From: DASXRA01 sp036502575
Lineage (GTDB): Bacteria; Actinomycetota; Actinomycetes; Mycobacteriales; Jatrophihabitantaceae
Direction: 5' to 3'
NCBI GenBank assembly: GCA_036502575.1
Contig: DASXYL010000082.1
Location: 16,295-80,294, forward strand
Length of the DNA stretch: 64,000 nucleotides
The translations under genes and the position numbers were made by a program. The notes beneath the pieces are model-generated. The model was not told the DNA's origin, ran no database searches, and saw nothing but the letters and a program-made list of their open reading frames with translations. Positions 24,853 through 33,949 of this stretch are shown piece by piece (the stretch's first letter is position 1; each line of letters begins with the position of its first letter).

Positions 24853-26049
24853 ATGACCTTCGATGTCGCCGCGGTGCGTGCCCGGTTCCCTGCGCTGGCC
24901 GCCGGAGCGGCGCACTTCGACGGGCCAGGCGGCTCGCAGACACCGGACGTGGTCGCCCGCGCCGTCCACGACACGCTGGTCGCGCCGATCGCGAACCGCG
25001 GCACCGTGACTCGGGCCGAACGCAACGCCGAGGCCGTTGTGAACGCGGCCCGGTCGGCGATGGCCGACCTGCTCGGTGCCGACCCGCGGGGCATCGTGTT
25101 CGGGCGCAGCATGACCCAGCTGACCTTCGACGTCGCGCGAGCGCTGGCCAAGACCTGGTCGGCGGGTGACGAGGTCGTGGTCAGCCGGCTCGACCACGAC
25201 GCCAACGTGCGTCCCTGGGTGATCGCGGCCGAGAACGCCGGCGCCACCGTGCGGTGGATCGACTTCGACCCCGCGTCCACCGAGCTCACCGTCCAGCACG
25301 TCGTCGATCAGCTCGGCGGGCGCACCCGTCTGGTCGCACTGACCGGTGCGTCGAACCTGATCGGCACCCGTCCCGACCTCGCGGCGGTAGCCGATCAGGT
25401 GCACCGCGCCGGCGCCCTGTTCTACGTCGACGGAGTGCACCTCACCGCGCACGCCGGCATCGACGTCACGGCGCTCGGTGCGGACTTCTTCGCCTGCTCG
25501 CCGTACAAGTTCTTCGGCCCGCACTGCGGAGTCGTGGCCGCGAGCCCCGACCTGCTGGAGAGCCTGCGCCCGGACAAGCTCCGGCCCTCGACCGACGCGG
25601 TCCCGGAACGCTTCGAGCTCGGCACCCTGCCCTACGAGTTGCTGGCCGGGACGACGGCGGCGGTCGACTTCATCGCGAACCTGGCCGGCACCACCGGCGA
25701 GAGGCGCCGGCGCATCCTCGCGTCGATGCAGGCCGTCGACCAGCACGAGGACACGCTGCGGCAGCGCATCGAGCGCACCCTCGCCGACCTGGACGCCGTC
25801 ACGCTGCACTCGCGGGCCCCGAGCCGCACGCCGACGCTGCTCCTCACTTTCGAAGGCCGAACCGCGCAGGACGCCTACCGGTTCCTCGGCGAGCTCGACG
25901 TCAACGCACCGGCCGGGACGTTCTACGCCTACGAGCCCGCGCGCCGACTCGGCCTCGACGATGGCGGACTGCGGGTCGGCCTGGCGCCCTACACATCCGA
26001 CTCGGACGTGGATCGGCTGCTCGACGGGCTCACCAAGTTCCTCGGCTGA
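24853..26049 (+). CDS. Cysteine desulfurase-like aminotransferase class V protein
   Basis: A 398-residue PLP enzyme of the class V (SufS/Csd-like) group. The PLP lysine is in 'ACSPYKFFGPH', preceded by 'FYVDGVHLTAH' and 'RLDHDANVRPW'. The N-terminal 'FDGPGGSQTPDVV' is typical of a subgroup annotated 'cysteine desulfurase-like' whose true activity is often unknown. No partner Suf or Isc genes are near. Its last 61 bp overlap the convergent threonine-dehydratase-like gene. Confidence 0.87.
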   Translation: MTFDVAAVRARFPALAAGAAHFDGPGGSQTPDVVARAVHDTLVAPIANRGTVTRAERNAEAVVNAARSAMADLLGADPRGIVFGRSMTQLTFDVARALAKTWSAGDEVVVSRLDHDANVRPWVIAAENAGATVRWIDFDPASTELTVQHVVDQLGGRTRLVALTGASNLIGTRPDLAAVADQVHRAGALFYVDGVHLTAHAGIDVTALGADFFACSPYKFFGPHCGVVAASPDLLESLRPDKLRPSTDAVPERFELGTLPYELLAGTTAAVDFIANLAGTTGERRRRILASMQAVDQHEDTLRQRIERTLADLDAVTLHSRAPSRTPTLLLTFEGRTAQDAYRFLGELDVNAPAGTFYAYEPARRLGLDDGGLRVGLAPYTSDSDVDRLLDGLTKFLG

Positions 26050-27035
26050 GCGCCGGGCACCTCCAGGATCAGCTGGGCGAGAACGTCCGGCGCGATGTTG
26101 CCGCCGCTCACGACCGCAACGAACCGCCCCGTCGCGGGTAGCTGATCGGCGCGATGCTGATAGGCCGCCGTCGTCACCGCTCCGGAGGGCTCCGCGACGA
26201 GGCGCGCATCCCTGGCCAGGGTGCGCACAGCGTCGCGGATCTCGTCCTCCGTGACCGTCACGATGCCGTCGACGTAGCGGCGGATCTGCCGCCATGGGAT
26301 CGCCCCGACCGAAGTGGTGCGCAGACCGTCAGCGATGGTGCGGTAGGTGTCCGCGGCGCTCCACTCCACTCGGTGGCCGCGGCGGAACGACTCAGCGGCG
26401 TCGGCGGCCAGTTCCGGCTCGACGCCGATGACCAGGGTCCGCGGCGACAGCGCCTTCACGGCCGTGGCAATCCCACCGATCAGCCCCCCGCCGCTGACGG
26501 GGACGAGCACCACGTCGAGGTCGGGTAAGTCCTCAGAGACTTCCAGGCCGACCGTGCCCTGGCCGGCGACCACGGCGGCGTCGTCGTACGGCGGCACCAT
26601 CACGAAGGCGTGCTCGGCCGCGAGCTCCCCGGCGCGGCTGTCCCGCTGGTCCGGGGTCACGATCACCACCTCGGCACCGAGGGCACGAACCGCGGCTATC
26701 TTGGCCTCGGGCGCGGCGTCCGGCATTACGATCGTCGCCCGCAGGCCGAGCTCGCGCGCCACCCACGCGACTGCGCGGGCGTGGTTGCCGCTCGAATGCG
26801 TGACGACACCGCGAGCGCGGGCTTCGTCGAGTCGTTGCAGGATCGCGTTGTAGGCGCCGCGCAGCTTGAAGGCACCCGTCGGCTGAAGCGACTCGGCCTT
26901 CAGCCACAGAGGCCGATCGGGGTCGGCCGCGGCGAACGGCAGCAGCGGCGTCCGCACGACTCGCCCACGCACACGCTCGGCGGCGGCTCGTACGTCAGCC
27001 AAGGTGACGATCGGCTCGTCGAGGGGCTCCGTCAT
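25989..27035 (-). CDS. Threonine/serine dehydratase-like PLP enzyme (fold type II), last gene of module B
   Basis: A 348-residue enzyme. The PLP lysine is in 'TGAFKLRGAYN', the phosphate loop in 'SGGGLIGGIA', and 'SSGNHARAVAWVARELG' is typical of threonine dehydratases and serine racemases; there is no ACT regulatory domain. It could deaminate threonine or a hydroxy-amino acid, eg a 3-hydroxyaspartate. ATG 27035 overlaps the CoA-transferase stop (ATGA). The last ~20 residues ('QPRNLVSPSSSRSTSESDV') look like extra sequence read antisense through the aminotransferase gene. Confidence 0.88.
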   Translation of the reverse strand: MTEPLDEPIVTLADVRAAAERVRGRVVRTPLLPFAAADPDRPLWLKAESLQPTGAFKLRGAYNAILQRLDEARARGVVTHSSGNHARAVAWVARELGLRATIVMPDAAPEAKIAAVRALGAEVVIVTPDQRDSRAGELAAEHAFVMVPPYDDAAVVAGQGTVGLEVSEDLPDLDVVLVPVSGGGLIGGIATAVKALSPRTLVIGVEPELAADAAESFRRGHRVEWSAADTYRTIADGLRTTSVGAIPWRQIRRYVDGIVTVTEDEIRDAVRTLARDARLVAEPSGAVTTAAYQHRADQLPATGRFVAVVSGGNIAPDVLAQLILEVPGAQPRNLVSPSSSRSTSESDV

Positions 27036-28237
27036 TGCGGAGCCTGGCCGAAGGCGCCGTTGTGGGCGAGGTCCTCGACCCGGGGCTCGTCGTACCCGAG
27101 CAGGTCGATCAGCACGGCGGCAGCGTCCTCGTGACGCATCGGAGCGCGCCGATACTCCGGCTCGTTGCTGCCTACCCGCACCGGACTGCGGACCTGCCGG
27201 ATGGTGCCGAATCGGGGGTGCTCGGTCTCGACCACCATGCCGCGCTCGACGGTGTGTTCGTCGGCGAGTGCCTGCGACACTGAGTTCACCGGGCCGCACG
27301 GGACGCCAGCGGCGCGCAGCGCGTCGAGCCACTCCGCACTCGGGCGCGATGCGAACACCGCGTCGAGGATCGCGAGCAGCTCGGTCGCGTTGGACCGGCG
27401 GTCAGCGAAGGTCGCGAACCGCTCGTCGTTCGCAAGTTCCGGACGTCCGACGGCGACGGCCAGGCGCCGCCAGAACTTCTCCTTCGGACACGCCACCACG
27501 ATCCATCCCTCGCTGGCCCGGAACGCCTGGAACGGAACGAGCGACGGGTGGGCCGAATGGTGCGTCCGCGTGGGCTTGAAGTCCCCGTTGAGGTTCCAGA
27601 TCGCCGGATAGGTCAACATCGAGATCGCGGTGTCGAACAGGCTCACGTCGCAGTCCATGCCCACGCCGTCGCGCCGCGCGGCGTGGACTCCGGCCAGGAT
27701 CGCGATCGCCGCGACGAGACCGCCTGAATAGTCGACGAGCGACAGACCGGACTTGGTGGGTGGCCCCGACGGTTCACCGGTGATGTCCATCCACCCGGAC
27801 ATTCCCTGCAGGATGTAGTCGTATCCCGGCTCGCTCGCTCGCGGACCCGTCATACCGAATCCCGTCAGAGCGCAACACACGATCCTCGGGTTCAGCTGCT
27901 CGAGGTCCTCGTAGGTGATGCCGATCTTCGCCGGTACGTCGCCGCGCAGGTTGGAGTACACCACGTCGCTCACCCGCACGAGATCCTCGAACACCGCACG
28001 GCCGGCTGGAGTGGTCAGATCGAGGCTGATGCTGCGCTTGTTCCGGTTGAACGCCTCGAAGAACAGGCTGTCCTCCGCATGCTGGTACGGCGGTACGTAG
28101 CGCCCGATGTCACCACCGTTCGCCGGGTCCTCGATCTTGATCACGTCGGCGCCGAGGTCGGCCAGGTGCACGCTGCCGAACGGTCCCGCACCGTACTGTT
28201 CGAGCGCGACGACGCGAATGTCGGCCAGCGGTTTCAT
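27032..28237 (-). CDS. CaiB/BaiF family III CoA-transferase
   Basis: A 401-residue family III CoA-transferase: 'GPFGSVHLADLGADVIKIE', 'NRNKRSISLDL', and the catalytic Asp region 'SEPGYDYILQGMSGWM'. It moves CoA between carboxylic acids. Coupled by ATGA to the methylaspartate ammonia-lyase gene upstream, so mesaconate is a reasonable acceptor, as known for mesaconate CoA-transferases in other bacteria and haloarchaea; that link is inference. The upstream open frame to 28372 is discarded because the family starts at 'KPLADIRVVALEQYGAGP'. Confidence 0.9.
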   Translation of the reverse strand: MKPLADIRVVALEQYGAGPFGSVHLADLGADVIKIEDPANGGDIGRYVPPYQHAEDSLFFEAFNRNKRSISLDLTTPAGRAVFEDLVRVSDVVYSNLRGDVPAKIGITYEDLEQLNPRIVCCALTGFGMTGPRASEPGYDYILQGMSGWMDITGEPSGPPTKSGLSLVDYSGGLVAAIAILAGVHAARRDGVGMDCDVSLFDTAISMLTYPAIWNLNGDFKPTRTHHSAHPSLVPFQAFRASEGWIVVACPKEKFWRRLAVAVGRPELANDERFATFADRRSNATELLAILDAVFASRPSAEWLDALRAAGVPCGPVNSVSQALADEHTVERGMVVETEHPRFGTIRQVRSPVRVGSNEPEYRRAPMRHEDAAAVLIDLLGYDEPRVEDLAHNGAFGQAPQ

Positions 28238-29502
28238 GCGGCACCGGCCGAAGCCGCTTTGGGTGCACGGGCTGCGACCAGAGCTGCGACCCGCGCCATC
28301 TCGTTTCCGACGATCATCATCCCCTCGTCCACACCCATGCCCGGCTTCGCCAGCACCTGCGCGGCACCACACGCCATCGCAATGTGCGCCGACACCTGGG
28401 CCGAGCGGTCGGTTTCGTTGCAGGTGCCGCCACAGTAGGCCGCGAGACCGTTACGCCGGATGAGCAGCAACGCTTCGATCGTGTTGTTCACCCCGCCGAG
28501 ATCAGGTGTCTTCACGTGAATGACATCGGCGGCCCGCGCCGCGACGAACGTCTCGATGTCGGCCAGGGTGTTGCACCACTCGTCGACGACGATCTGCACG
28601 CGGCTACCTCGTGCGCGCAGCGCCAGCCGCAGGGCGTGAGAGCAGCGCACCTGCCCGTCGCGACTGCCGGCATCGATGACGTGCTCGATGCGCAGGTCGA
28701 ACGGCTTCGCGAGCTCGCCGAGCGCGGCGAGGTAGTTCGCCACCAGCTCCACGTCGCCGTCGAAGGCAGCACCAATCGTGCCGTACACGTCGAACTGCAG
28801 GACGGGTTGGTAGTCCGGCCGCGTGCGCAACGCGAGGATGCGGTCACGCACCCAGGTCAGGTATTCCGCGAGCAACTCACCGTTGTGACCCAGCTTCGTC
28901 TCGACCTGGTTGACGAGGCCGTGCGGAAGCACGTCGGCCTCCTTGAAGACCATCTTGTCGACGTTGAGGTATCGATCGTCACCGGACTGGACGAACATCG
29001 GGACGGGGGCGATCTCGATACCGGCGTCGTACTCGTCCCGAACGACTTCGGACATGGTGATGCCGCGAGCTCGCGCCACCGCGTCGAGCAGCGCCTGGGT
29101 GACGCCGTACCGGATCGCGGTGTGCAGCGGCCGCCCGTCGACCTGGAGCAGGTCGACCGCCGACGCGACACTGCGGAAGTCGCCGACGCGCCGGCCGGTC
29201 AGGAGTGGTGCCACGTGCTGGTAGATGGTGGCCGCGGCCGCGGCCGCGTCGAACACGGTGTCGCGGCCGCCCACGGCCGAGTACTGCACGGCCGCGCAGT
29301 CACCGTGTGCCACCTGACCGTCGTCCAACCGGAGCAGTACGGACACGGCCTCGCCGGCCTGCCGGATCGAACGGAATCCGGGTGTCACCGGATCACCGGT
29401 GTAGCCGAACCCGTCGTGTGTCGCGCCGGCGCGAATGGCCGTCTGGTCGTCGACGAAGAAGCCGGAACGGACAGGTACGCACAGCACATCGCTGATGACC
29501 AT
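28234..29502 (-). CDS. mal: Methylaspartate ammonia-lyase (3-methylaspartase)
   Basis: A 422-residue enolase-superfamily enzyme that eliminates ammonia from threo-3-methylaspartate to give mesaconate. Diagnostic blocks are all present: 'PMFVQSGDDRYLNVDKM', 'ADVLPHGLVN' with the catalytic His, metal ligands in 'LQFDVYG', 'RIEHVID' and 'VDEWCNT', the catalytic Lys in 'HVKTPDLGGVNN', and 'CGGTCNETD' plus 'AKPGMGVDEG'. GAGGAG precedes the ATG. Glutamate mutase, the usual partner that makes methylaspartate, is absent from the window. Relaxed activity on other 3-substituted aspartates is possible. Confidence 0.93.
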   Translation of the reverse strand: MVISDVLCVPVRSGFFVDDQTAIRAGATHDGFGYTGDPVTPGFRSIRQAGEAVSVLLRLDDGQVAHGDCAAVQYSAVGGRDTVFDAAAAAATIYQHVAPLLTGRRVGDFRSVASAVDLLQVDGRPLHTAIRYGVTQALLDAVARARGITMSEVVRDEYDAGIEIAPVPMFVQSGDDRYLNVDKMVFKEADVLPHGLVNQVETKLGHNGELLAEYLTWVRDRILALRTRPDYQPVLQFDVYGTIGAAFDGDVELVANYLAALGELAKPFDLRIEHVIDAGSRDGQVRCSHALRLALRARGSRVQIVVDEWCNTLADIETFVAARAADVIHVKTPDLGGVNNTIEALLLIRRNGLAAYCGGTCNETDRSAQVSAHIAMACGAAQVLAKPGMGVDEGMMIVGNEMARVAALVAARAPKAASAGAA

Positions 29503-29546
29503 CGGCTAGTTCTCCTCGAGACCGCGGCCCGGCCGGACCGGCCCGA

Positions 29547-30308
29547 TCATGTCGGCCACGCGACGGTGAGGCCACCGTCCACGGTTACCGTCTGGCCGGT
29601 GATGTATCGCGCGCCGGGCGAAAGCAGGAAACAGATGACGTCCGCGACCTCCTCGGGCCGGCCGACCCGGCCGAGCGGAATCCGCAGCGCCGACCGAACC
29701 AGACCGTCCGCACCGGCGGAGTTCACCGGGTCCAGCGACTGCGGCGAGGCGATGACCCCGGGCAGCACGGCATTGACTCGGATCCCACGTGGCGCCAACT
29801 CGAGAGCGCTACTGCGCGCGAACCCCAGGATTCCCGCTTTGGAGGCGGCGTACGGCGTGTGACCGGACGATCCCACCGCACCTCCGGAGATGCTCGACAC
29901 GCACACGACCGCGCCGCCATCGCCCAGCACAGCGGCGCCGGCCCGCACGGTGCGCATCACACCGGTGAGGTCGACGTCGAGCAGGTCCTGCCACAGCTCG
30001 TCGGTCAGCTCGGCCAAGGGCTGGCGTTGCAATCTCCCGGCGTTGGCCACCACGCCGGTCAGCCCGTCGAATCGCTCGGCCGCCTCCGTGCTCGCCTGCA
30101 GCAACTGATCACCGTCGCGCACATCGGCGCGGACCACGACCCCCCGGCCGCCGATCCGCTGCACCGCATCGAGGGTCTCCTGCGCGTCGTGCGGGTCGTC
30201 GTCGTAGGTTCCGATAGCGACCGCGGCACCGCCACGGGCGAGGGCAATCGCCACGGCGCGGCCGATTCCGCTGGCCGCTCCGGTGATCAGGACGCCCGTG
30301 CCGGTCAC
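29547..30308 (-). CDS. Short-chain dehydrogenase/reductase (first of three)
   Basis: A 253-residue SDR: 'TGAASGIG', 'VVANAG', active-site Ser in 'VCVSSISGG', 'YAASK' and the C-terminal 'ITGQTVTVDGG'. GTG 30308 overlaps the stop of the next SDR upstream as GTGA. It is one of three consecutive SDR genes in the module B operon, suggesting sequential oxidation, reduction or epimerisation of a hydroxylated intermediate. Confidence 0.9.
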   Translation of the reverse strand: MTGTGVLITGAASGIGRAVAIALARGGAAVAIGTYDDDPHDAQETLDAVQRIGGRGVVVRADVRDGDQLLQASTEAAERFDGLTGVVANAGRLQRQPLAELTDELWQDLLDVDLTGVMRTVRAGAAVLGDGGAVVCVSSISGGAVGSSGHTPYAASKAGILGFARSSALELAPRGIRVNAVLPGVIASPQSLDPVNSAGADGLVRSALRIPLGRVGRPEEVADVICFLLSPGARYITGQTVTVDGGLTVAWPT

Positions 30309-31069
30309 GGCATCACGTCTCCGCTGTTCGGGCCGAGGGTCTGGCCGGTGTAGAGATTGCCGCCCGGCTCGCTGGCCAGCAGTACCGCGCTCGGCGCCAC
30401 CTCGGCGGGTATGCCGATCCGGCGTAGCGGCAGGCTGAGCCGGGTCGCCTCCACCTGCTCCGGAGGCAGGTCACCGGACAACGGCGTATCGATCGGACCG
30501 GGCGCGATGCAGTTGACGGTGACCCCGTCGGCGGCGACCTCCCTGGCCAGCGCTCGGGTGAAGCCGATGACGCCGGCCTTCGCCGCGCTGTAGTGAGCCA
30601 GGCCCGGGCCCCCCTTGAGGCCCAACTGCGAGGCGATGTTGATGATGCGTCCATAGCCGGCCGCGGTCATCGTCGGCAGGACGGCGCGGCAACACAGGAA
30701 CACGCTGCGCAGGTCCACCGCGATCGTCTCGTCGAACATCTCGGACGGCATGTCGACGACCCGGCAGTTCGTGAGGATGGCGGCGTTGTTGACCAGGATG
30801 TCGACACCACCGAACTCAGCGACCGCGTGCTCGATCATGGCTGTGACGTCGGCCTCGAGCGAAACATCGGCCCGTTTGGTCGTCACGTCGGCACCCAGTT
30901 CGGCGCATCGCTTGGCCATCGACGTCAGCCCGTCGCCGGTTGCGCGGTCGACCAGGCACAGCCGAGCTCCGGCCGCCGCGAAGGCGAGGGCGATCGCAGC
31001 CCCGATTCCTCGCGCGGCCCCGGTCACCACCGCGGTGCGGCCGTCGAGCCGCCCGGACGTCATGTTCAT
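30305..31069 (-). CDS. Short-chain dehydrogenase/reductase (second of three)
   Basis: A 254-residue SDR: 'TGAARGIG', 'LVNNAAIL', 'IINIASQLG' (catalytic Ser), 'YSAAK'. ATG 31069 follows a GAGG about 9 nt upstream. The C-terminus 'YTGQTLGPNSGDVMP' has 'GPNSGD' where most SDRs have 'DGG'. Neighbours on both sides are SDRs but the three differ considerably, so they are not a recent tandem duplication. Confidence 0.9.
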   Translation of the reverse strand: MNMTSGRLDGRTAVVTGAARGIGAAIALAFAAAGARLCLVDRATGDGLTSMAKRCAELGADVTTKRADVSLEADVTAMIEHAVAEFGGVDILVNNAAILTNCRVVDMPSEMFDETIAVDLRSVFLCCRAVLPTMTAAGYGRIINIASQLGLKGGPGLAHYSAAKAGVIGFTRALAREVAADGVTVNCIAPGPIDTPLSGDLPPEQVEATRLSLPLRRIGIPAEVAPSAVLLASEPGGNLYTGQTLGPNSGDVMP

Positions 31070-31084
31070 GCAGGGATCCTCTTC

Positions 31085-31783
31085 TCAGAAGCGAGCGTGC
31101 CCGCCGTCGATGGACAGCATCTGGCCGGTGATCCACGAGGCCTCGGCCGACATCAGGAAGCGCACGCCGTGGGCGATGTCCTCGGCGGTACCGAGCCGGC
31201 GCAGTGCGATCCGCTCGATCAGGTCGCGCTGCCCCTGTTCCCCGTAGCCTTCCCATTGGGCCGCCGTGGTGGGGTTGGAGAGGACGAAGCCGGGTGCGAT
31301 GCAGTTGACCGTGATCCCGAACGGGCCGAGCTCCTGGGCCATCTGGCGGGTGAATCCGACTTGGGCTGCCTTGGCGCTGACGTAGGCCTGGATGCCGGTG
31401 AGGCTGATCCCCTGCGCGGCGCCGGACGAGATATTGACGATCCGTCCGTACGCGGCTTTCTTCATTGCCGGGACGACAGTTCGCGTACACAGGAAGGTTG
31501 TCGTCAGGTTGGCGTCGAGAACCGCGCGCCACTCGGCGTCGGTCACCTCGTCGAGGGGCTTGCCGACCTGGCCGTGCACGCCGCCGGCGTTGTTGACGAG
31601 CAGGTCGACCGGCCCGATGCCCGCGATCAGGTCGGCGACCTGATCCGGGTCGGCGAGGTCGACGGTATCCCGGTCGGCGCGGTACACGGTGGCACCGTCG
31701 GCCTGCAGACCGGCAGCGATCGCTTGGCCGATGCCATGAGCCGAACCGGTTACCAAGGCGACCTTGCCCACCAGGTCAGGCAC
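31085..31783 (-). CDS. Short-chain dehydrogenase/reductase (third of three)
   Basis: A 232-residue SDR, a little short: 'TGSAHGIG', 'LVNNAGGV', 'IVNISSGAAQG', 'YVSAKAAQ' with the Tyr and Lys of the active site, and 'ITGQMLSIDGG'. GTG 31783 overlaps the end of the creatininase-like gene by 8 bp. It lacks the usual ~15-residue helix after the cofactor motif, where the chain goes straight to 'YRADRDTVDLADPD'. Confidence 0.87.
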   Translation of the reverse strand: MPDLVGKVALVTGSAHGIGQAIAAGLQADGATVYRADRDTVDLADPDQVADLIAGIGPVDLLVNNAGGVHGQVGKPLDEVTDAEWRAVLDANLTTTFLCTRTVVPAMKKAAYGRIVNISSGAAQGISLTGIQAYVSAKAAQVGFTRQMAQELGPFGITVNCIAPGFVLSNPTTAAQWEGYGEQGQRDLIERIALRRLGTAEDIAHGVRFLMSAEASWITGQMLSIDGGHARF

Positions 31784-32492
31784 GTGCGTCCCATCCGTTC
31801 TCGAGCAGCTCACGGACCTCAGCCACACCCGCGTCCCATACGGCGAGCGCATCGGCATCCGGGCGTTGGTAGGAGCCACCAAAGCTGCCGTCGACCGTCA
31901 ATTGCCGGACCCGGTCCGCGGATGCCTGCTTGACGGCGTGCGGGGGCACCAGTGGCTTGACCACGTCAGGCATCGCCACGCCCGGCAGCCGGGTCCACGG
32001 GAAGTTCTCCATCCATGAGCCGTGCGAGCACTCGGTCTCGAAGCTCTGGACGACCTGCCAGGTCAGAGGGGCATTCCACCAGTCGTGGAAGAGAACCTGC
32101 GCACCGTCGACCGGCGGCTTGGCCATCCACTCCCGGGCAACTCCAGCGGACGGCGAGTTGCCGCCGTGACCGTTCACTATGGCGATACGCCGAAAGCCCT
32201 GGGTGGACAGGGAATCGAGCAGATCTGCGATGACGGCCAGGTAGGTCCCGATCCGCAGCGAGGGGCTGCCGGGGAAAGCGGCGAAGTAGGGCGTGACGCC
32301 GAACGGCAACGCGGGCAGCACCGGGATGCCCAGCGGTTCGGCCGCGTCGACCGCGACCCGCTCGGCCAAGATGGCGTCCGTGCCCACCGAGAGGTACCCG
32401 TGTTGCTCGGTGGATCCGATCGGCAGCACGATCCGGTCGTCGTTCTCCAGATACTTCTCGAGCATCATCCAGTTGCAGTCGTGCACCTTCAT
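31776..32492 (-). CDS. Creatininase-family protein (metal-dependent amidohydrolase)
   Basis: A 238-residue creatininase-fold enzyme. Metal-binding motifs are visible: 'LPIGSTEQHGYLSVGTDAI' (Glu, His, Asp) and 'AIVNGHGGN' (His). Relatives open cyclic amides (creatinine), cleave formamides in riboflavin/F420 synthesis, or act on MftE-type peptides. Next to a hydantoinase-like gene, opening of a cyclic amide is the simplest reading. ATG 32492 has AAGGA about 8 nt upstream. Confidence 0.88.
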   Translation of the reverse strand: MKVHDCNWMMLEKYLENDDRIVLPIGSTEQHGYLSVGTDAILAERVAVDAAEPLGIPVLPALPFGVTPYFAAFPGSPSLRIGTYLAVIADLLDSLSTQGFRRIAIVNGHGGNSPSAGVAREWMAKPPVDGAQVLFHDWWNAPLTWQVVQSFETECSHGSWMENFPWTRLPGVAMPDVVKPLVPPHAVKQASADRVRQLTVDGSFGGSYQRPDADALAVWDAGVAEVRELLENGWDARA

Positions 32493-32557
32493 CGAGGATT
32501 CCTTTTCGTAATCGATCCGATGTGCCGGCTCAGGACCGCACCGCGGCCGGCCGGTAG

Positions 32558-33949
32558 CTAGAGGACGCCGGTGGGACCACGACGGACGAGCCGCCCCCGC
32601 CCGGGTTGGTCGACCACCGCGCCGTCGGCGTAAACGACCTCGCCGCGGCTGATCGTGTAGGCCGGCGCACCTACGACGTCCCAGCCCTCGTACAGGCTGT
32701 AACCCGCTCGGCTCATCCCCTCGGCGCCGACGATCGGCCGCCGGGCCTCGGGGTTCCAGATCACCAGGTCGGCATCGCTGCCGACGGCGATGGTGCCTTT
32801 CTGCGGGAAGAGCCCGAACAGCTTCGCCGCGTTGGTCGAGGTCGCCTCGACGAATCGCTGCAGCGACAGTCGGCCTTTGCGGACGCCTTCGGAATACAAC
32901 AGCGGCATGAGGGTCTCCAGGTCCGACATGCCCGGTCGGGCGGTCGCCACCGTCAGGGTGGGGTCGAGCTTCTTCTCCAGGGTCCAGGCCGCGTGGTCGG
33001 TGCAGCACGTGTGTACGTGCCCGGCGGCGAGCCCGGCCCACAGCGCGTCCTGGTCGCGGGCGCTACGCAAGGGCGGATTGCCAACGAATAATGGGGCATC
33101 CTCGCCGGAGAAGCGCTCCGCGGTGAAGTACAGATAGATCGGCCGGGTCTCGACGTAGACGCGCTGTCCCCGGGCCTGGGCCGTGCGCGCCTCGGTCAGG
33201 GCGCCCTCGCTGCCGAGGTGGACGATGTATATCGGCGCGTCGGCCGCCTCGGCGAAGGCGATCATGCGGGTGACGGCTACCCGTTCCGACATCTCCGGTC
33301 GGCTGTCGGGGTAGTAGCGCAGCCCGTCCCGACCTTGATCGACGAGCGCCGCGGTCACGTGTTTGATGACGCACGCATCCTCGCAATGGACCATGGTCAG
33401 TACGCCGTGCCGCCCCGCAGCGGCCAGAGCCCGCAGGAAGCCGCCCGACTTGGTGTCGAAGTCCCCGATGCTCGTGAACACCTTCACGCTCGTATGGCCG
33501 AGGTCTGCGAGTCGGGCGATGTCCTCGGCTGACTGCTCGTCCGGCTCCATCAGAACCGGATGCAGGACGAAGTCGACGAGGCTGTCGCGGGCGGCTTCAG
33601 CCGCGATCCGATCGACGAGCGCTGGGAGCCGTTCGCCCTTCTGCGGAAAGGCAATGTTACCGATCGTGGTAACCCCGCCCGCGGCCGCGGCCCGCGATCC
33701 GCTGACGAAGTCGTCCGCCCACGGCACCGACTCTCCGTCGAGCTCCACGGGCGACAGGTGCACGTGCATGTCCACTCCGCCCGGCAGTACCAGATGGCCG
33801 GTGCCATCGATCTCGCTCGCGCCCGACATCGGGCCACCGAGCTGGACGATGCGCCCCTCACGCACGCCGACGTCGGCCACGGACTGGCCGCCGGTGGTGA
33901 CCACCAGCCCGTTGCGCACGACTAGATCGAGCTCCGCGCTCGCGCTCAT
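32558..33949 (-). CDS. Dihydropyrimidinase/hydantoinase-like amidohydrolase
   Basis: A 463-residue cyclic-amidohydrolase. Metal site: 'GGVDMHVHLSP', carbamylated Lys in 'HTSVKVFTS', His in 'MVHCEDACV' and 'IYIVHLGSEG', and Asp in 'CCTDHAAW'. This family opens dihydropyrimidine, hydantoin or allantoin rings. Which ring is not readable. ATG 33949 overlaps the DppF stop (ATGA), so it is translated with the importer. Confidence 0.9.
   Translation of the reverse strand: MSASAELDLVVRNGLVVTTGGQSVADVGVREGRIVQLGGPMSGASEIDGTGHLVLPGGVDMHVHLSPVELDGESVPWADDFVSGSRAAAAGGVTTIGNIAFPQKGERLPALVDRIAAEAARDSLVDFVLHPVLMEPDEQSAEDIARLADLGHTSVKVFTSIGDFDTKSGGFLRALAAAGRHGVLTMVHCEDACVIKHVTAALVDQGRDGLRYYPDSRPEMSERVAVTRMIAFAEAADAPIYIVHLGSEGALTEARTAQARGQRVYVETRPIYLYFTAERFSGEDAPLFVGNPPLRSARDQDALWAGLAAGHVHTCCTDHAAWTLEKKLDPTLTVATARPGMSDLETLMPLLYSEGVRKGRLSLQRFVEATSTNAAKLFGLFPQKGTIAVGSDADLVIWNPEARRPIVGAEGMSRAGYSLYEGWDVVGAPAYTISRGEVVYADGAVVDQPGRGRLVRRGPTGVL

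Noticed and set aside
24853..26049. Iron-sulfur cluster assembly function for the class V aminotransferase-like gene
   Set aside because: No SufBCDU or IscU genes are nearby and the N-terminus fits a subgroup of uncertain function.
28384..29862. 492-residue plus-strand frame opposite methylaspartate ammonia-lyase
   Set aside because: GC-rich codon-position shadow: no start signal, no family resemblance, fully antisense to a clear enzyme. Similar long shadows at 437-1540, 47748-49544, 50655-52760, 30593-31933 and 35981-37642 (upper part) were dropped for the same reason.
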